Assembly (NCBI RefSeq): GCF_003984645.1
Contig: NZ_RWKI01000030.1
Span: forward strand, 1-36,576
Source: Variovorax sp. MHTC-1
GTDB taxonomy: Bacteria; Pseudomonadota; Gammaproteobacteria; Burkholderiales; Burkholderiaceae_C
Direction of reading: 5' to 3'
Length of the DNA stretch: 36,576 nucleotides
Of the stretch, positions 14,972 to 22,922 are shown one piece after another (position 1 is the first letter of the stretch; each line of letters begins with the position of its first letter). The notes beneath the pieces were generated by a model. It searched no databases. It worked only from the letters and a program-made list of their open reading frames with translations, and was not told the origin of the DNA. Position numbers and translations under genes: made by a program.

Positions 14972-17179
14972 TCAAGGCTTGGTCCATGTGCCCGGGGTCG
15001 CGCCAAACGTCAACCAGTCCCCATCAGGCATCGATTGATGCAGGCCCGGCTTCGACCAGTCGGAGACGCCGTTCGGGAAGATCGAGTCGAGGCGGACCAA
15101 CTCGCTGGGAGTGAATGTCACCGCGTAGTCGCTCAGGGCGATGGGTTTGAGCTGGCAGGCCATGATGTCTCCCGCTGTCGACTCCCCGGCCACGATGCGC
15201 GGGTCGGAAAAGATCGGGTACAGCGTGTTGCATGCGGATGTCGGGGTCAACGAGAGCACTTCATCGATTCGCCTGCCGTCCGCATCCCAACATGCGTCCT
15301 TCGCATTCGCCGGCTTTGCGGCGACGACCTTCTGCTGGTAGGTCCGCGTGGTCGTGTCAGCGGCCAAGGTGTCGAGCCACGTGTTCAGCGTCGTCAACGA
15401 TTCCCGAATCATATTGGGCGAGCTCGGCGAGTTGCCCGCGATCGTCCAGACCACCAGGTTGTCCCGCGATCCATTCGCCTTCACGAGCCGATCGGCAGTC
15501 GCGAAGGTCCGGTGGCGGGAGTGGATGTTCCTGGGGAGGTCGACGTAGTTGCGGTATGCGATCAAAGGCAATGTCAAGTTCCTGCCGGAGTTGAGGCGGC
15601 CGGCCTTGTAGGCAGCCGCCACAGCGACCGGATCGCCCACTGTGCGGCGTGCCACGATCTTCCCGTCGGTATCCAGCCCGCCGATCTCTTCGTTCAGGTC
15701 GAGGAATTCGGCCTTCGAGATCACGCCGTCGTTCAAAGCCTTCAGTCCGTACTGGACACCTACGTTGTCATATGCCGAGCGCGCGAAGCCGGTCAGCGGG
15801 TCCGTGCCGAAGCTGTTGGCGTTGCCGGACCAATAGTCGCCGCGCGCACCGGTTAGATTGGTGAGCGCGTTGTAGCGGAGCGCCACCGGTACGCTGCTGT
15901 CGAACGATGAGTTGGAAGGGTTCTGCCAGACGTTTGCGAAGTTCTGCCAGTTGAAAGAGAAGCACGTCGTCGTGCTCCCATTGACGGGATAGCCGTCGAT
16001 GGCGGAAATCTTGTTCATCGCTAGCGTCGCCGTGCCGCCGATCGAATTGACGTAGTTGGTGATCAGGCCGCAGTCGAGCACGTCCTTGGTGATCGAGACC
16101 TGGTCGGGGAAGCTCCGCACGGCGACGATTGCGTCCAGGAGCCCCGGGTAGTTCTGGGCGATAAGTTGGACCTGCATCGATCCGCCCGAGGACCCCGACC
16201 CGATCGTGAACTTCGGCAGCCCGAAGTTCTTGATGAAATGCTCCTTGATCATCGCGGTCGTTTCGGTGGACACCACATCGTCTTGGCCGACACCGAAGGT
16301 ATTGCGGGTGCCGAACGCCACCGCAAAGCCGAGCGACAGTGGATCATCTGTCGTGATGATGCTGTCACCTTGGCGCAGGGCAGAAGTGATCGAGTTGCTC
16401 CCCGACCGATACCCTGGCGCTGCGCCGCCCAGGTAGTGATAGAAGAGCTTGCCGTTCCAGCCAGCGCCGGGCTTCTTGCCGCCTGCCGACCACGGGTTCG
16501 CTATGGGGTTCTTCGGATCGTCGAGGATCGCAATTCGGTAAATGGATTCGTTGATCGTCCCGGACTCGATGCGCACGATGAAGTCCACAGAGATGCCGTC
16601 GATGGTGGTCGTCTTTGCGAGGTCAGTCGGCAAGCTGCCTGTCAGGCCGGGCAGCACAAGGAAGCTACCGGCTGTGTTCTTGTAATACCAGTCGGTGCGC
16701 GAGGCGACTTGGCACGGCCCGGTTGCGGGGGCTGGGCCCAGGCCGGATGTCTCCGTCTCACAGATCCACGGACGCTGGTGCGGTCCGGAGAAGATGGGCC
16801 CCGTGATCGGTCCATTCTTGACAGTGACCGTCGCGAGGACAGCGCCGGCTGCGTCCACGGCGCGAAGCTCCGTGGAGCCTTCGGGCAAGCCGGTGACGAC
16901 GCCACGCAGCGCCGTGGTGCCAGATGGGCTAAGTACGCTGGTCACGTCGGTCGACCCTCGCAAGAGCTTCACTTGCGACGCCGCGACTCCGGATGGCAGA
17001 GGCACTTCGACAAGTGCGCTTCCGCCACTCACGAGTTCCGACCTCGAGGAGAGCACCTTGATGTCAAGGGGCGCCGCTGGAGCAGTCGTGGTTTCGCCAC
17101 CGCCTCCTCCGCAGGCTGTCATGGCCACACACGCTGCAGCAAGGGCCAGCAGGGGCAGCTGGCGGTGGGTCCGGGTCAT
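14972..17179 (-). CDS. DUF6351 family lipoprotein, putative exported hydrolase
   Basis: A 735-residue lipoprotein: signal ending MTAC with Cys23, then a GGGGGE linker. Residues 30-130 form a beta-rich domain (SSRSELVSGGSALVEVPLP). The large C-terminal part matches my recollection of DUF6351, with GWNGKLFYHYLGGAAPGY and a nucleophile elbow TIGSGSSGGSMQVQLIAQ in which Ser331 sits in GxSxG. Later landmarks are GLLDAIVAVRSFPDQ and LPLIAYRNYVDLPRNIHSRH. The fold is probably an alpha/beta hydrolase acting outside the cell on an ester or similar compound; the substrate is unknown. ATG 17179 has AGGAG 5 bases upstream, better than the longer start at 17203. It is the last gene of a likely operon with an alpha/beta hydrolase and a Bug binding protein. 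Confidence 0.75.
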   Translation of the reverse strand: MTRTHRQLPLLALAAACVAMTACGGGGGETTTAPAAPLDIKVLSSRSELVSGGSALVEVPLPSGVAASQVKLLRGSTDVTSVLSPSGTTALRGVVTGLPEGSTELRAVDAAGAVLATVTVKNGPITGPIFSGPHQRPWICETETSGLGPAPATGPCQVASRTDWYYKNTAGSFLVLPGLTGSLPTDLAKTTTIDGISVDFIVRIESGTINESIYRIAILDDPKNPIANPWSAGGKKPGAGWNGKLFYHYLGGAAPGYRSGSNSITSALRQGDSIITTDDPLSLGFAVAFGTRNTFGVGQDDVVSTETTAMIKEHFIKNFGLPKFTIGSGSSGGSMQVQLIAQNYPGLLDAIVAVRSFPDQVSITKDVLDCGLITNYVNSIGGTATLAMNKISAIDGYPVNGSTTTCFSFNWQNFANVWQNPSNSSFDSSVPVALRYNALTNLTGARGDYWSGNANSFGTDPLTGFARSAYDNVGVQYGLKALNDGVISKAEFLDLNEEIGGLDTDGKIVARRTVGDPVAVAAAYKAGRLNSGRNLTLPLIAYRNYVDLPRNIHSRHRTFATADRLVKANGSRDNLVVWTIAGNSPSSPNMIRESLTTLNTWLDTLAADTTTRTYQQKVVAAKPANAKDACWDADGRRIDEVLSLTPTSACNTLYPIFSDPRIVAGESTAGDIMACQLKPIALSDYAVTFTPSELVRLDSIFPNGVSDWSKPGLHQSMPDGDWLTFGATPGTWTKP

Positions 17180-17232
17180 GATGTCTCCTGATGTGGAATG
17201 CAAGGCTGCGAGAGCAGGATCGGCACGCCGTG

Positions 17233-18117
17233 CTACTGGACTCGATCCCTGATCTGCGCGGCTGACGCCGCGGCCGTCAGGCCGGGTTGAAACAAGGTCG
17301 GCGCGCGATCGCTGGCGAGTTCGACGCGTCCAGCGATGAACTCGATGACGAGGCGATTGAACTCCTGCGGCTTCTCGAAATACGCGGAGTGCCCGGCCTG
17401 TTCGATAACGACAACAGCGCTGTCAGGCACAAGGCCCGAGCATTCGTGCATGACGCTTGCGGGCACGAGGGGATCTTCGCTGCCCACCAAGAACAAGGTC
17501 GGGCAAGCAAGCTCGCGCAAGGCGTCGACCGGCGTCAAAGCAGCTGGCGCGAGAAGTGATGCCAGCGCATCCTGCCACTGCTCGGCGGGAATCGCTTGTG
17601 CGCTCGGATTGAAGTGATTTATCTGGGCATAGAGCGCGGCGAGCGGCGGATGCTGTTCGACAAACCACTTGCCGAGCGACCGCTGCTCGATGCTGAGGGC
17701 GCGCGCCGAATGCAGCCGCTTCGAGACAAGCTCCAGCAGGGCCGGATGGTCGATTGCCATCGAACTGTCGCAGGCGACGAAGCCGGCGACGCGCTTCGGG
17801 TGTCGTAAGGCGACCCGAAGGCCGATCATTCCGCCGAGAGACTGGCCGATAACGACTGCTTGATGGACTCGTTCTGCGTCGAGCAGGGCCAGAACGTCGT
17901 CGGCCATCAAGCCCAGGTCGAACTCACTAGTCGGTGCAACCGACCGCCCGAAGCACCGGATGTCCATCGTCAGGCAGCTGTAGCGGCTCGAGAAGACCGG
18001 CAGCTGCTGCCACCACGTGGCGGCGTTGGATCCGGCACCGTGCAGGAAAAGGATCGCTGGGCCGGTGCCGTGGCGCTCGTAGTAGATCCGCCGACCTGCG
18101 GACGTCAGGAAAGGCAT
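17233..18117 (-). CDS. Cytoplasmic alpha/beta hydrolase (PcaD/lactonase-like)
   Basis: A 294-residue alpha/beta hydrolase without a signal peptide. It has the RIYYERHGTGPAILFLHGAG opening, the nucleophile elbow VVIGQSLGGMIGL (Ser93), Asp214 in VGSEDPLVP and His242 in EQAGHSAYFEKP. This arrangement is shared by 3-oxoadipate enol-lactonases and other C-C or ester hydrolases of aromatic catabolism, so the reaction is not fixed by sequence. It lies 53 bases upstream of the DUF6351 gene and 33 bases downstream of the Bug gene, all on one strand. A cell-interior hydrolase paired with an exported one and a binding protein suggests stepwise breakdown of one imported compound. Confidence 0.88.
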   Translation of the reverse strand: MPFLTSAGRRIYYERHGTGPAILFLHGAGSNAATWWQQLPVFSSRYSCLTMDIRCFGRSVAPTSEFDLGLMADDVLALLDAERVHQAVVIGQSLGGMIGLRVALRHPKRVAGFVACDSSMAIDHPALLELVSKRLHSARALSIEQRSLGKWFVEQHPPLAALYAQINHFNPSAQAIPAEQWQDALASLLAPAALTPVDALRELACPTLFLVGSEDPLVPASVMHECSGLVPDSAVVVIEQAGHSAYFEKPQEFNRLVIEFIAGRVELASDRAPTLFQPGLTAAASAAQIRDRVQ

Positions 18118-18150
18118 GGTCGTCGTTCGGTGTCTGCGGACCTGGGGTAA

Positions 18151-19128
18151 CTAGTTGGCCTTGAGTTTCAAGCTGCGCGTGAGCTGGCCCCAGCGTTCGG
18201 TATCGCCTTTTACGAGCTGGCTGTATTGGTCCGGCGTCGAGACCATGGGCGTCAGGCCCTGCGCCTCTATCTTTGCCACCACCTCGGGCTTGGCCAAGCT
18301 GGCCCGGACGGCGGCGCTGAGTTTGCTGACGATCGCCGGCGGCGTGCCTTTCGGTGCCGACAGGCCGACCCACGAAGTGACGGTGAGCTGCTTGTGGCCC
18401 AGCTCCTCGAACGTCGGCACCAGCGGAAGGTCCTTGCTGCGGTGTGCACTTGACACGGCTAGAACCTTCAGCTTGCCGGACTGGACGTGCTGCAAGGCAC
18501 CGCTCTGCGGGATGACCGTTACGGGGACGATCCCCCCGAGCACGTCTTGCAAGGCAGGCGCACCGCCCTTGTAGGGGATGTGGGTCAGCGTCGTTCCGGT
18601 GGAGCGCTGCAGCAACTCCATGAGCAGGTGCCCGGTCGAGCCCTGCCCGGAGGTCGCGTAGCTGATCTTGCCGGGCTCGCGATTGGCTTGCGCGATCAGA
18701 TCCGTGAACGAGGAAATCCCGGCTTGACTGTTGACCACGAGCCATTGCTCGCCGGCGCCTATGGCGGCGATGTGAGCAAAGTCGCTCACGATGTCGAAGG
18801 GGACGCGCTCGTAGATGCCTTGCGCGATCGTGTTGAGCATGCCGGTCATCGTCAGCGTGTAGCCGTCGGGCAGTGCGGTGGCCCCGGCCTGGGTGCCGAT
18901 GATGTTGCCCGCACCCGGCTTGTTCTCAATCACTACCGGCTGCTTGAGCTGCAGCGCCAGATCCTGGGCCAGCGGGCGGATGGTGTTGTCGTAACCCCCG
19001 CCGGGAGGTGCGGGAACGATGATGCGCACCGGTCGCGTGGGCCAGTCATGCGACTGCGCGTGAACGGCGCTTGCTCCAACCAAGCTGGCAAAAGCAGCCG
19101 CTGCGATAAGACGCAAGAGGGTCTTCAT
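18151..19128 (-). CDS. Bug-type (TTT family) periplasmic substrate-binding protein
   Basis: A 325-residue protein with a Sec signal (TLLRLIAAAAFASLVGASA, cut after VHA) and the Bug family pattern: WPTRPVRIIVPAPPGGGYDN, VVIENKPGAGNIIGTQ, ALPDGYTLTMT, SYATSGQGSTGHL, THIPYKGGAPALQDVLGG and PTFEEL. Bug receptors capture small carboxylates or amides for tripartite tricarboxylate transporters or for signalling. No TctA/TctB permease is present, so it is an orphan receptor, as is common in Burkholderiales. ATG 19128 begins the signal; the 27 residues before it in the open frame lack signal features. First gene of the three-gene operon, divergent from a LysR gene 118 bases away. Confidence 0.92.
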   Translation of the reverse strand: MKTLLRLIAAAAFASLVGASAVHAQSHDWPTRPVRIIVPAPPGGGYDNTIRPLAQDLALQLKQPVVIENKPGAGNIIGTQAGATALPDGYTLTMTGMLNTIAQGIYERVPFDIVSDFAHIAAIGAGEQWLVVNSQAGISSFTDLIAQANREPGKISYATSGQGSTGHLLMELLQRSTGTTLTHIPYKGGAPALQDVLGGIVPVTVIPQSGALQHVQSGKLKVLAVSSAHRSKDLPLVPTFEELGHKQLTVTSWVGLSAPKGTPPAIVSKLSAAVRASLAKPEVVAKIEAQGLTPMVSTPDQYSQLVKGDTERWGQLTRSLKLKAN

Positions 19129-19205
19129 GGCACGTTGTCTCCGGGTGGCGAAGGCTCGGTGGCACTTCGTGTAGGAAGAATCTTGCTGCGAAGAGCTATC
19201 GGCCG

Positions 19206-19220
19206 CCAATTAAATTTTGG
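19206..19220. promoter_or_regulatory. Dyad in the Bug/LysR divergent promoter region
   Basis: CCAATTAAATTTTGG is a near-palindrome (CCAA and TTGG arms, AT-rich centre) of 15 bp, the length and form of LysR-type T-N11-A boxes. It is in the divergent region between the Bug and LysR starts, 26 bases before the TTG start of the LysR gene. The AT-rich stretch stands out in a GC-rich window. Confidence 0.4.
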
Positions 19221-19246
19221 CGTGATGTATTAGACTGTCCGATATC

Positions 19247-20230
19247 TTGGACCACTCAGCCACCTTCCTGCTCAACCACCTGATGGCGCGCGGGAAGTTC
19301 CGACATCTTCAAGTGCTGCTGAAGGTGGCGGAGCTGGGAAGCGTCCAGCGAGCTGCCGATGCGATAGGGCTGACCCAGTCGTCGGTCACTCAAACCCTTG
19401 CATACCTGGAACGCTTGATCGACACGCATCTTTTCGACAGGCATGCGCGGGGCGTGCGGCCGACGCCGGCCTGCGAGGGTCTCTTGCCCGTGGCGCGCAA
19501 CGTGCTGCTCGCGCTGTCCGAGACCGCTGAAGTCATTGCGGCCCGACAGCGTCGGGGTCTGCGCCTGGTTCGACTCGTCGCGTCTGTTTCGGCGAGCCAT
19601 GGCCTGCTCGTTGGTACCCTATCGGAGTTCGGGAAGGTCCACCCCGATATCGCCGTGCATCTGACGGAGGCAGAGGGAGACGATCAGCTGCTGGCGGTTG
19701 CGCGCGGCGAGGCTGATTTGGTTGCTTGTCGACGGCCGGCCGTGATTCCCGAGGGCTGGTTGTTCGTCCCTTTGCTCGAAGACCGGTTCGCGGTGCTGTG
19801 TAGTGCAGGTCATCGGCTTGAAGGTAGGCGGCGGGCTAGCGCTGAGGTGCTCGCAGAACAGACCTGGCTACTGTTCCCTTCAGGCACGCCAGCGCGAGAA
19901 CGCTTCGACGAGCTGACGCGCTCGTTCCCCAATCCGCCACGCACGCACTCGGTGATCACGCGCTCGCCAACGATGGTTTCTTGGCTACTTCGGCACGAAG
20001 AGCTGCTGGCATTCATGCCAGTCAACTTCGCGCGGCCCATGCTCGAAGCCGGCGAGCTGCACGAAATCGCGGTTGGGCCAGCACGGCCGCTGGCACCGCT
20101 GGGGCTGCTTCGTCCGTCTGCACTGCTGTCCGAAGCCGCCGAGCAGCTGAGTGCCTACCTTCAGAGTCGTTCGAGCTCCGCAGGGCGGGCAGTCCGCCCT
20201 ACTCGCCAGCGACATGCTGGACGGAACTGA
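19247..20230 (+). CDS. LysR-family regulator divergent from the Bug operon
   Basis: A 327-residue LysR protein. The winged helix-turn-helix is at about residues 18-77 (FRHLQVLLKVAELGSVQRAA, then LTQSSVTQTLAYLERLI and LFDRHARGVRPTPA). The effector domain follows, with PLLEDRFAVLCSAGHRLEGR and SWLLRHEELLAFMP. Divergent LysR genes usually control the adjacent operon, here the Bug protein and two hydrolases. The start is uncertain: TTG 19247 keeps the LLNHLMARGKFRHLQ opening common in this subgroup, while ATG 19283 would begin at MARGKF; neither has a good ribosome-binding site. The last 18 residues (SSSAGRAVRPTRQRHAG) are basic and unlike a usual LysR end; an IS66 remnant begins about 20 bases after the stop. 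Confidence 0.88.
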   Translation: MDHSATFLLNHLMARGKFRHLQVLLKVAELGSVQRAADAIGLTQSSVTQTLAYLERLIDTHLFDRHARGVRPTPACEGLLPVARNVLLALSETAEVIAARQRRGLRLVRLVASVSASHGLLVGTLSEFGKVHPDIAVHLTEAEGDDQLLAVARGEADLVACRRPAVIPEGWLFVPLLEDRFAVLCSAGHRLEGRRRASAEVLAEQTWLLFPSGTPARERFDELTRSFPNPPRTHSVITRSPTMVSWLLRHEELLAFMPVNFARPMLEAGELHEIAVGPARPLAPLGLLRPSALLSEAAEQLSAYLQSRSSSAGRAVRPTRQRHAGRN

Positions 20231-20251
20231 CACAGGGTCGCTAAAGCGAGC

Positions 20252-20499
20252 CTAAGCGGTCAATAAACCGCACCCTTGCCGGAGATACCTCAAGCCATTC
20301 AGCCGTTAGTCAACGATGAGGCATCGGCATTGGCGGCACCGATCTTCATGCAGCGGCGGCGCGGGGATCGAGGCGCCAGCGATGAGGGAGCAACTCGTCG
20401 ATCCTGCTCGCCGAATGCGTCGGCAACCTCTCGAGAACGTCCTTGAGATACGCGTACGGATCGTGCCCGTTGATGCGAGCGGAGTGCACCAGGCTGCAG
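20252..20499 (-). mobile_element. IS66-family remnant (3' end of tnpC plus terminal sequence)
   Basis: The minus strand from about 20499 to the stop at 20346-20348 encodes SLVHSARINGHDPYAYLKDV and then LERLPTHSASRIDELLPHRW, the C-terminus of IS66 TnpC transposases. The rest of tnpC and the tnpA and tnpB genes are absent. At the far side, plus-strand TAAGCGGTCAATAAACCGCA (20253-20272) resembles the GTAAGCG-type terminal repeat of IS66 elements, so I place the IS end there by inference. The other end is lost: the fragment runs directly into a broken Nudix gene. Confidence 0.75.
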
Positions 20500-20683
20500 G
20501 TCCTTTCGGGGAAGGTAGGGCATGCGTCCGAGCTCCTCCATCGAACTCGCGGCGAGGTCGATGCCCGTCTCCTCCCGGACCGCCACCCTTCGGGATGTCC
20601 CAATGCTTCTGCCCCGTGGCGTGCGCCAGCAGGAGCTGACCCTGCTCGTTCAGGATGAGCACACCGTAAGAGATGGTCTTCAT
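20500..20683 (-). pseudogene. Nudix hydrolase pseudogene (5' half, frameshifted)
   Basis: From ATG 20683 the minus strand reads MKTISYGVLILNEQGQLLLA, then GQKHWDIPKGG, a normal start for a Nudix pyrophosphohydrolase up to the beginning of the Nudix box. The frame then breaks at about 20585-20597. In another frame the sequence resumes with AVREETGIDLAASSMEELGR and MPYLPRKDL. The middle of the box (the GE...E part before REETG) is missing, consistent with a small internal deletion. The second half of the gene is gone: after PRKDL the sequence is IS66 tnpC. Two independent lesions make it non-functional. It lies 51 bases downstream of the WbsX-type gene on the same strand. Confidence 0.8.
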
Positions 20684-20734
20684 GGCGAGCGGACCGTCGC
20701 TGGGCGCATCAGCCAGGCGCAACGATTCGGCGAC

Positions 20735-21904
20735 TCATGCGCCGCCCTCGCGGCCGACCACGGATTTGATGGCGTCCAGATAGGCCGTGCCGAGGTCCTC
20801 GTCCGGTTCCAGGTAGGTGCCCTCCGCCCATTCATTCCACGCATTGATGAAGATGAAGCGGGTGTCGTTGCGACCGGCTTTTTCGTAGAGGTCGGAGAGG
20901 CCGGTCCGGAATGCGGAGAGGTCCACGTTGCGCATGACCAGGCTCGTGTCCAACCGCCTGCGCGGACTGTTGTCCCAGTCGACGAACGCTCCGGGGTAGT
21001 GGCCGGAAGGAAGGGGACGATTGGCAATCTCGCGCCACATCGATCGGTAGTCCCTGCTCCGAGGCGCGTAGGGGCCCCTTCCAAGATACTTCCAGCACAG
21101 CCGATTGGCGCCGTTCGCGAGCTTCTCGTGGATCCTCAGGCGGACGGGCAGGTGCGCGAGCGTGTAGAAGGGCTCGAACTCCACATAGGCATCGAAGAGA
21201 TGGCTGCGCGCATCGCGGCCGAACACGGTCAGCATGCTCACGACGTGCAGCCCTGCGAAGCCGCTTTGCACCGCCAGGTTTCGCCAGCAATCCAGCATGT
21301 CCTCGCACTCGGCGATGCTGGCGGTCCGGTAGATGAGGAGCACCGGGCAGTCGTCGACCCGGATGTAGCGTGGATCTCGAAACGCCTTCTCGAGGTATCG
21401 GAAGTGCGCCTCCCAATCGCCCTTGCCGCCATAGGCCTGCGGCATCAGGACGTCGCGATCGCCCCCATCCCAGGTACGTGTCCAGGGTTCGTTGGCCCAC
21501 GCGAGACAGAATGGGAAGTCGGGCGCGCGCCTTCGCAGAATCGAATCGACCGGCCTTTGCAGCAACTGGCGGCCGGCGAACCAATAGTGGTAGTAGCAGA
21601 AGCCGCCCAGTCCATGCGCCTTGGCGAGCTCGGCCTGCCAGTCCTGCGTGTCGGAATCCAACAGGTCGTAGTAGCGGCCGTCCAGCGGAACCCGCGGCTG
21701 ACGATGACCGCGGAAGCTCGATCGCGCCTTTCTGACGTTCGTCCACTCGGTGAAGCCTTCGCCCCACCAGCGGTCGTTCTCCGGGATGCGGTGGAATTGC
21801 GGCAACAGGAATGCCAGCAGCTGTGGCTTGGTCACAAATTCTTGAGGTCCGTTTTTTTTGGCAGCCGTCAGCGTCGCGATCTGCAGGATATTTCGTATAG
21901 GCAT
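20735..21904 (-). CDS. WbsX-type glycan biosynthesis protein (GH99-like fold)
   Basis: A 389-residue protein of the WbsX/GH99-like family found in O-antigen and polysaccharide gene clusters. Family landmarks: LLAFLLPQFHRIPENDRWWG, GFTEWTNVRKA, GLGGFCYYHYWFAGRQLLQR, PFCLAWANEPWTRTWDGG and FIFINAWNEWAEGTYLEPD. These line a (beta/alpha)8 barrel related to endo-mannanases; in glycan clusters it may act as a glycosyltransferase or hydrolase. The first 24 residues, upstream of the usual family start, are coded by DNA with a run of eight A's (plus strand T8 at 21852-21859). GTG at codon 25 is a possible internal start. GAGG lies 4-5 bases before ATG 21904. It is 53 bases downstream of a putative glycosyltransferase gene. 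Confidence 0.85.
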   Translation of the reverse strand: MPIRNILQIATLTAAKKNGPQEFVTKPQLLAFLLPQFHRIPENDRWWGEGFTEWTNVRKARSSFRGHRQPRVPLDGRYYDLLDSDTQDWQAELAKAHGLGGFCYYHYWFAGRQLLQRPVDSILRRRAPDFPFCLAWANEPWTRTWDGGDRDVLMPQAYGGKGDWEAHFRYLEKAFRDPRYIRVDDCPVLLIYRTASIAECEDMLDCWRNLAVQSGFAGLHVVSMLTVFGRDARSHLFDAYVEFEPFYTLAHLPVRLRIHEKLANGANRLCWKYLGRGPYAPRSRDYRSMWREIANRPLPSGHYPGAFVDWDNSPRRRLDTSLVMRNVDLSAFRTGLSDLYEKAGRNDTRFIFINAWNEWAEGTYLEPDEDLGTAYLDAIKSVVGREGGA

Positions 21905-21957
21905 CCTGCCTCTTCAACGTGTAGGACTGGAAGAGGTCGCGTCGTGGTGTCGCCGCG

Positions 21958-22860
21958 TCAGCCTTGTCGCAGCTTTCGCAAAAGATGCTTCTCCCAGAAC
22001 TTATCCTGGACGTACTCCGCGGCCTTGCGGATTCGGTCTCTTGCGCTCCACGCGTCGTACGGGGAACAGAAGTCCGCCCCGAGCTTCCGCGCACGCACGC
22101 TGAGCATGGTTTCGGACAGGCAGCAGCGCGCCTTCATTCGCAAGTCGTCGAAGGTGAAGGCATTGAGAGGGCGCTTGTTGTGCCATTCGAACGCCCAGCC
22201 GAACCTGCTTTTTCGTCGAGGGTCGCTGTCATCTGCGATCAGCCACGCCAGAACGAAGTCGACATAGCCCGGATCCACATGGTCGCGGAAGATGCGATGG
22301 GCAGGCTCGAAGTGGTCGTGAACCAGGGAATCGAGCAGCGCGTTGCCTGGAGAGAGCTCCCCGAGCCCCTGGTGCAGGACGTGGTTCATCGCGAAGCAGT
22401 AGGTCGGGACGAATCTTATGGAGGGCCCCAGCGGGGTAATCATGGAATGCGGGAAGTGGGTGACCTCGCCGAAGAGCCAGGGCCCGAGATGGTTTTCCAG
22501 CCGCCTGAGCCCGGCGCCAAAGCGCGCTGCCCTCTGATCGCTCCACCCGTGGTGCGAAGCAACGGTGTCGTTGGTAAAGACCCAGATGTCGGGCTCGCCG
22601 CGTCGCGCGACCAGGGTGCGGGCGCCCTGGTCCCAACCTGAGAACTCGCGGTTGGAGTTGTCTCCGGCGACCACCGGTTCGTCTACGAAGCCTTCGCCGC
22701 TGTAACGCTCGTCCCCATCCGTCTTGGCGTTGTCGACGATGACCAGCGAAACCTGCGCGTCCTTCCCGTCGAGTGCCGCCCGGAATTTGCGAAGCACCTC
22801 CATGGATCGCCCACGGTGCTTGCTGCCGTATTCCAGATGTACAAATCCATAATGTGACAC
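21958..22860 (-). CDS. Putative glycosyltransferase
   Basis: A 300-residue soluble protein. The N-terminal part alternates strands and helices as in GT-A folds: VSLVIVDNAKTDGDE, then SNREFSGWDQGARTL (compare the NN-x-G-F-S-x-G motif of family 2 enzymes) and DIWVFTNDTVASHHG where a DxD-like motif would sit. The C-terminal part (residues 140-300) has aromatic-rich segments (FVPTYCFAMNHVL, KSRFGWAFEWHNKR) and a basic helix near the end. I assign the fold from these patterns only; donor and acceptor are unknown. The start is GTG 22860, with AGGGG close upstream. Co-oriented with the WbsX-type gene downstream, suggesting a short glycan-modification operon. Confidence 0.6.
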   Translation of the reverse strand: MSHYGFVHLEYGSKHRGRSMEVLRKFRAALDGKDAQVSLVIVDNAKTDGDERYSGEGFVDEPVVAGDNSNREFSGWDQGARTLVARRGEPDIWVFTNDTVASHHGWSDQRAARFGAGLRRLENHLGPWLFGEVTHFPHSMITPLGPSIRFVPTYCFAMNHVLHQGLGELSPGNALLDSLVHDHFEPAHRIFRDHVDPGYVDFVLAWLIADDSDPRRKSRFGWAFEWHNKRPLNAFTFDDLRMKARCCLSETMLSVRARKLGADFCSPYDAWSARDRIRKAAEYVQDKFWEKHLLRKLRQG

Positions 22861-22922
22861 GGACCCCTGTTCCTTTCAGTGGGGAGCAGGCGACCGAGCA
22901 GCCACAGGTCGTCGGGTGGCGC

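Noticed and set aside
20182..20200. Hairpin AGGGCGG/CCGCCCT near the end of the LysR gene as a terminator
   Set aside because: It lies inside the coding region and is not followed by a T tract.
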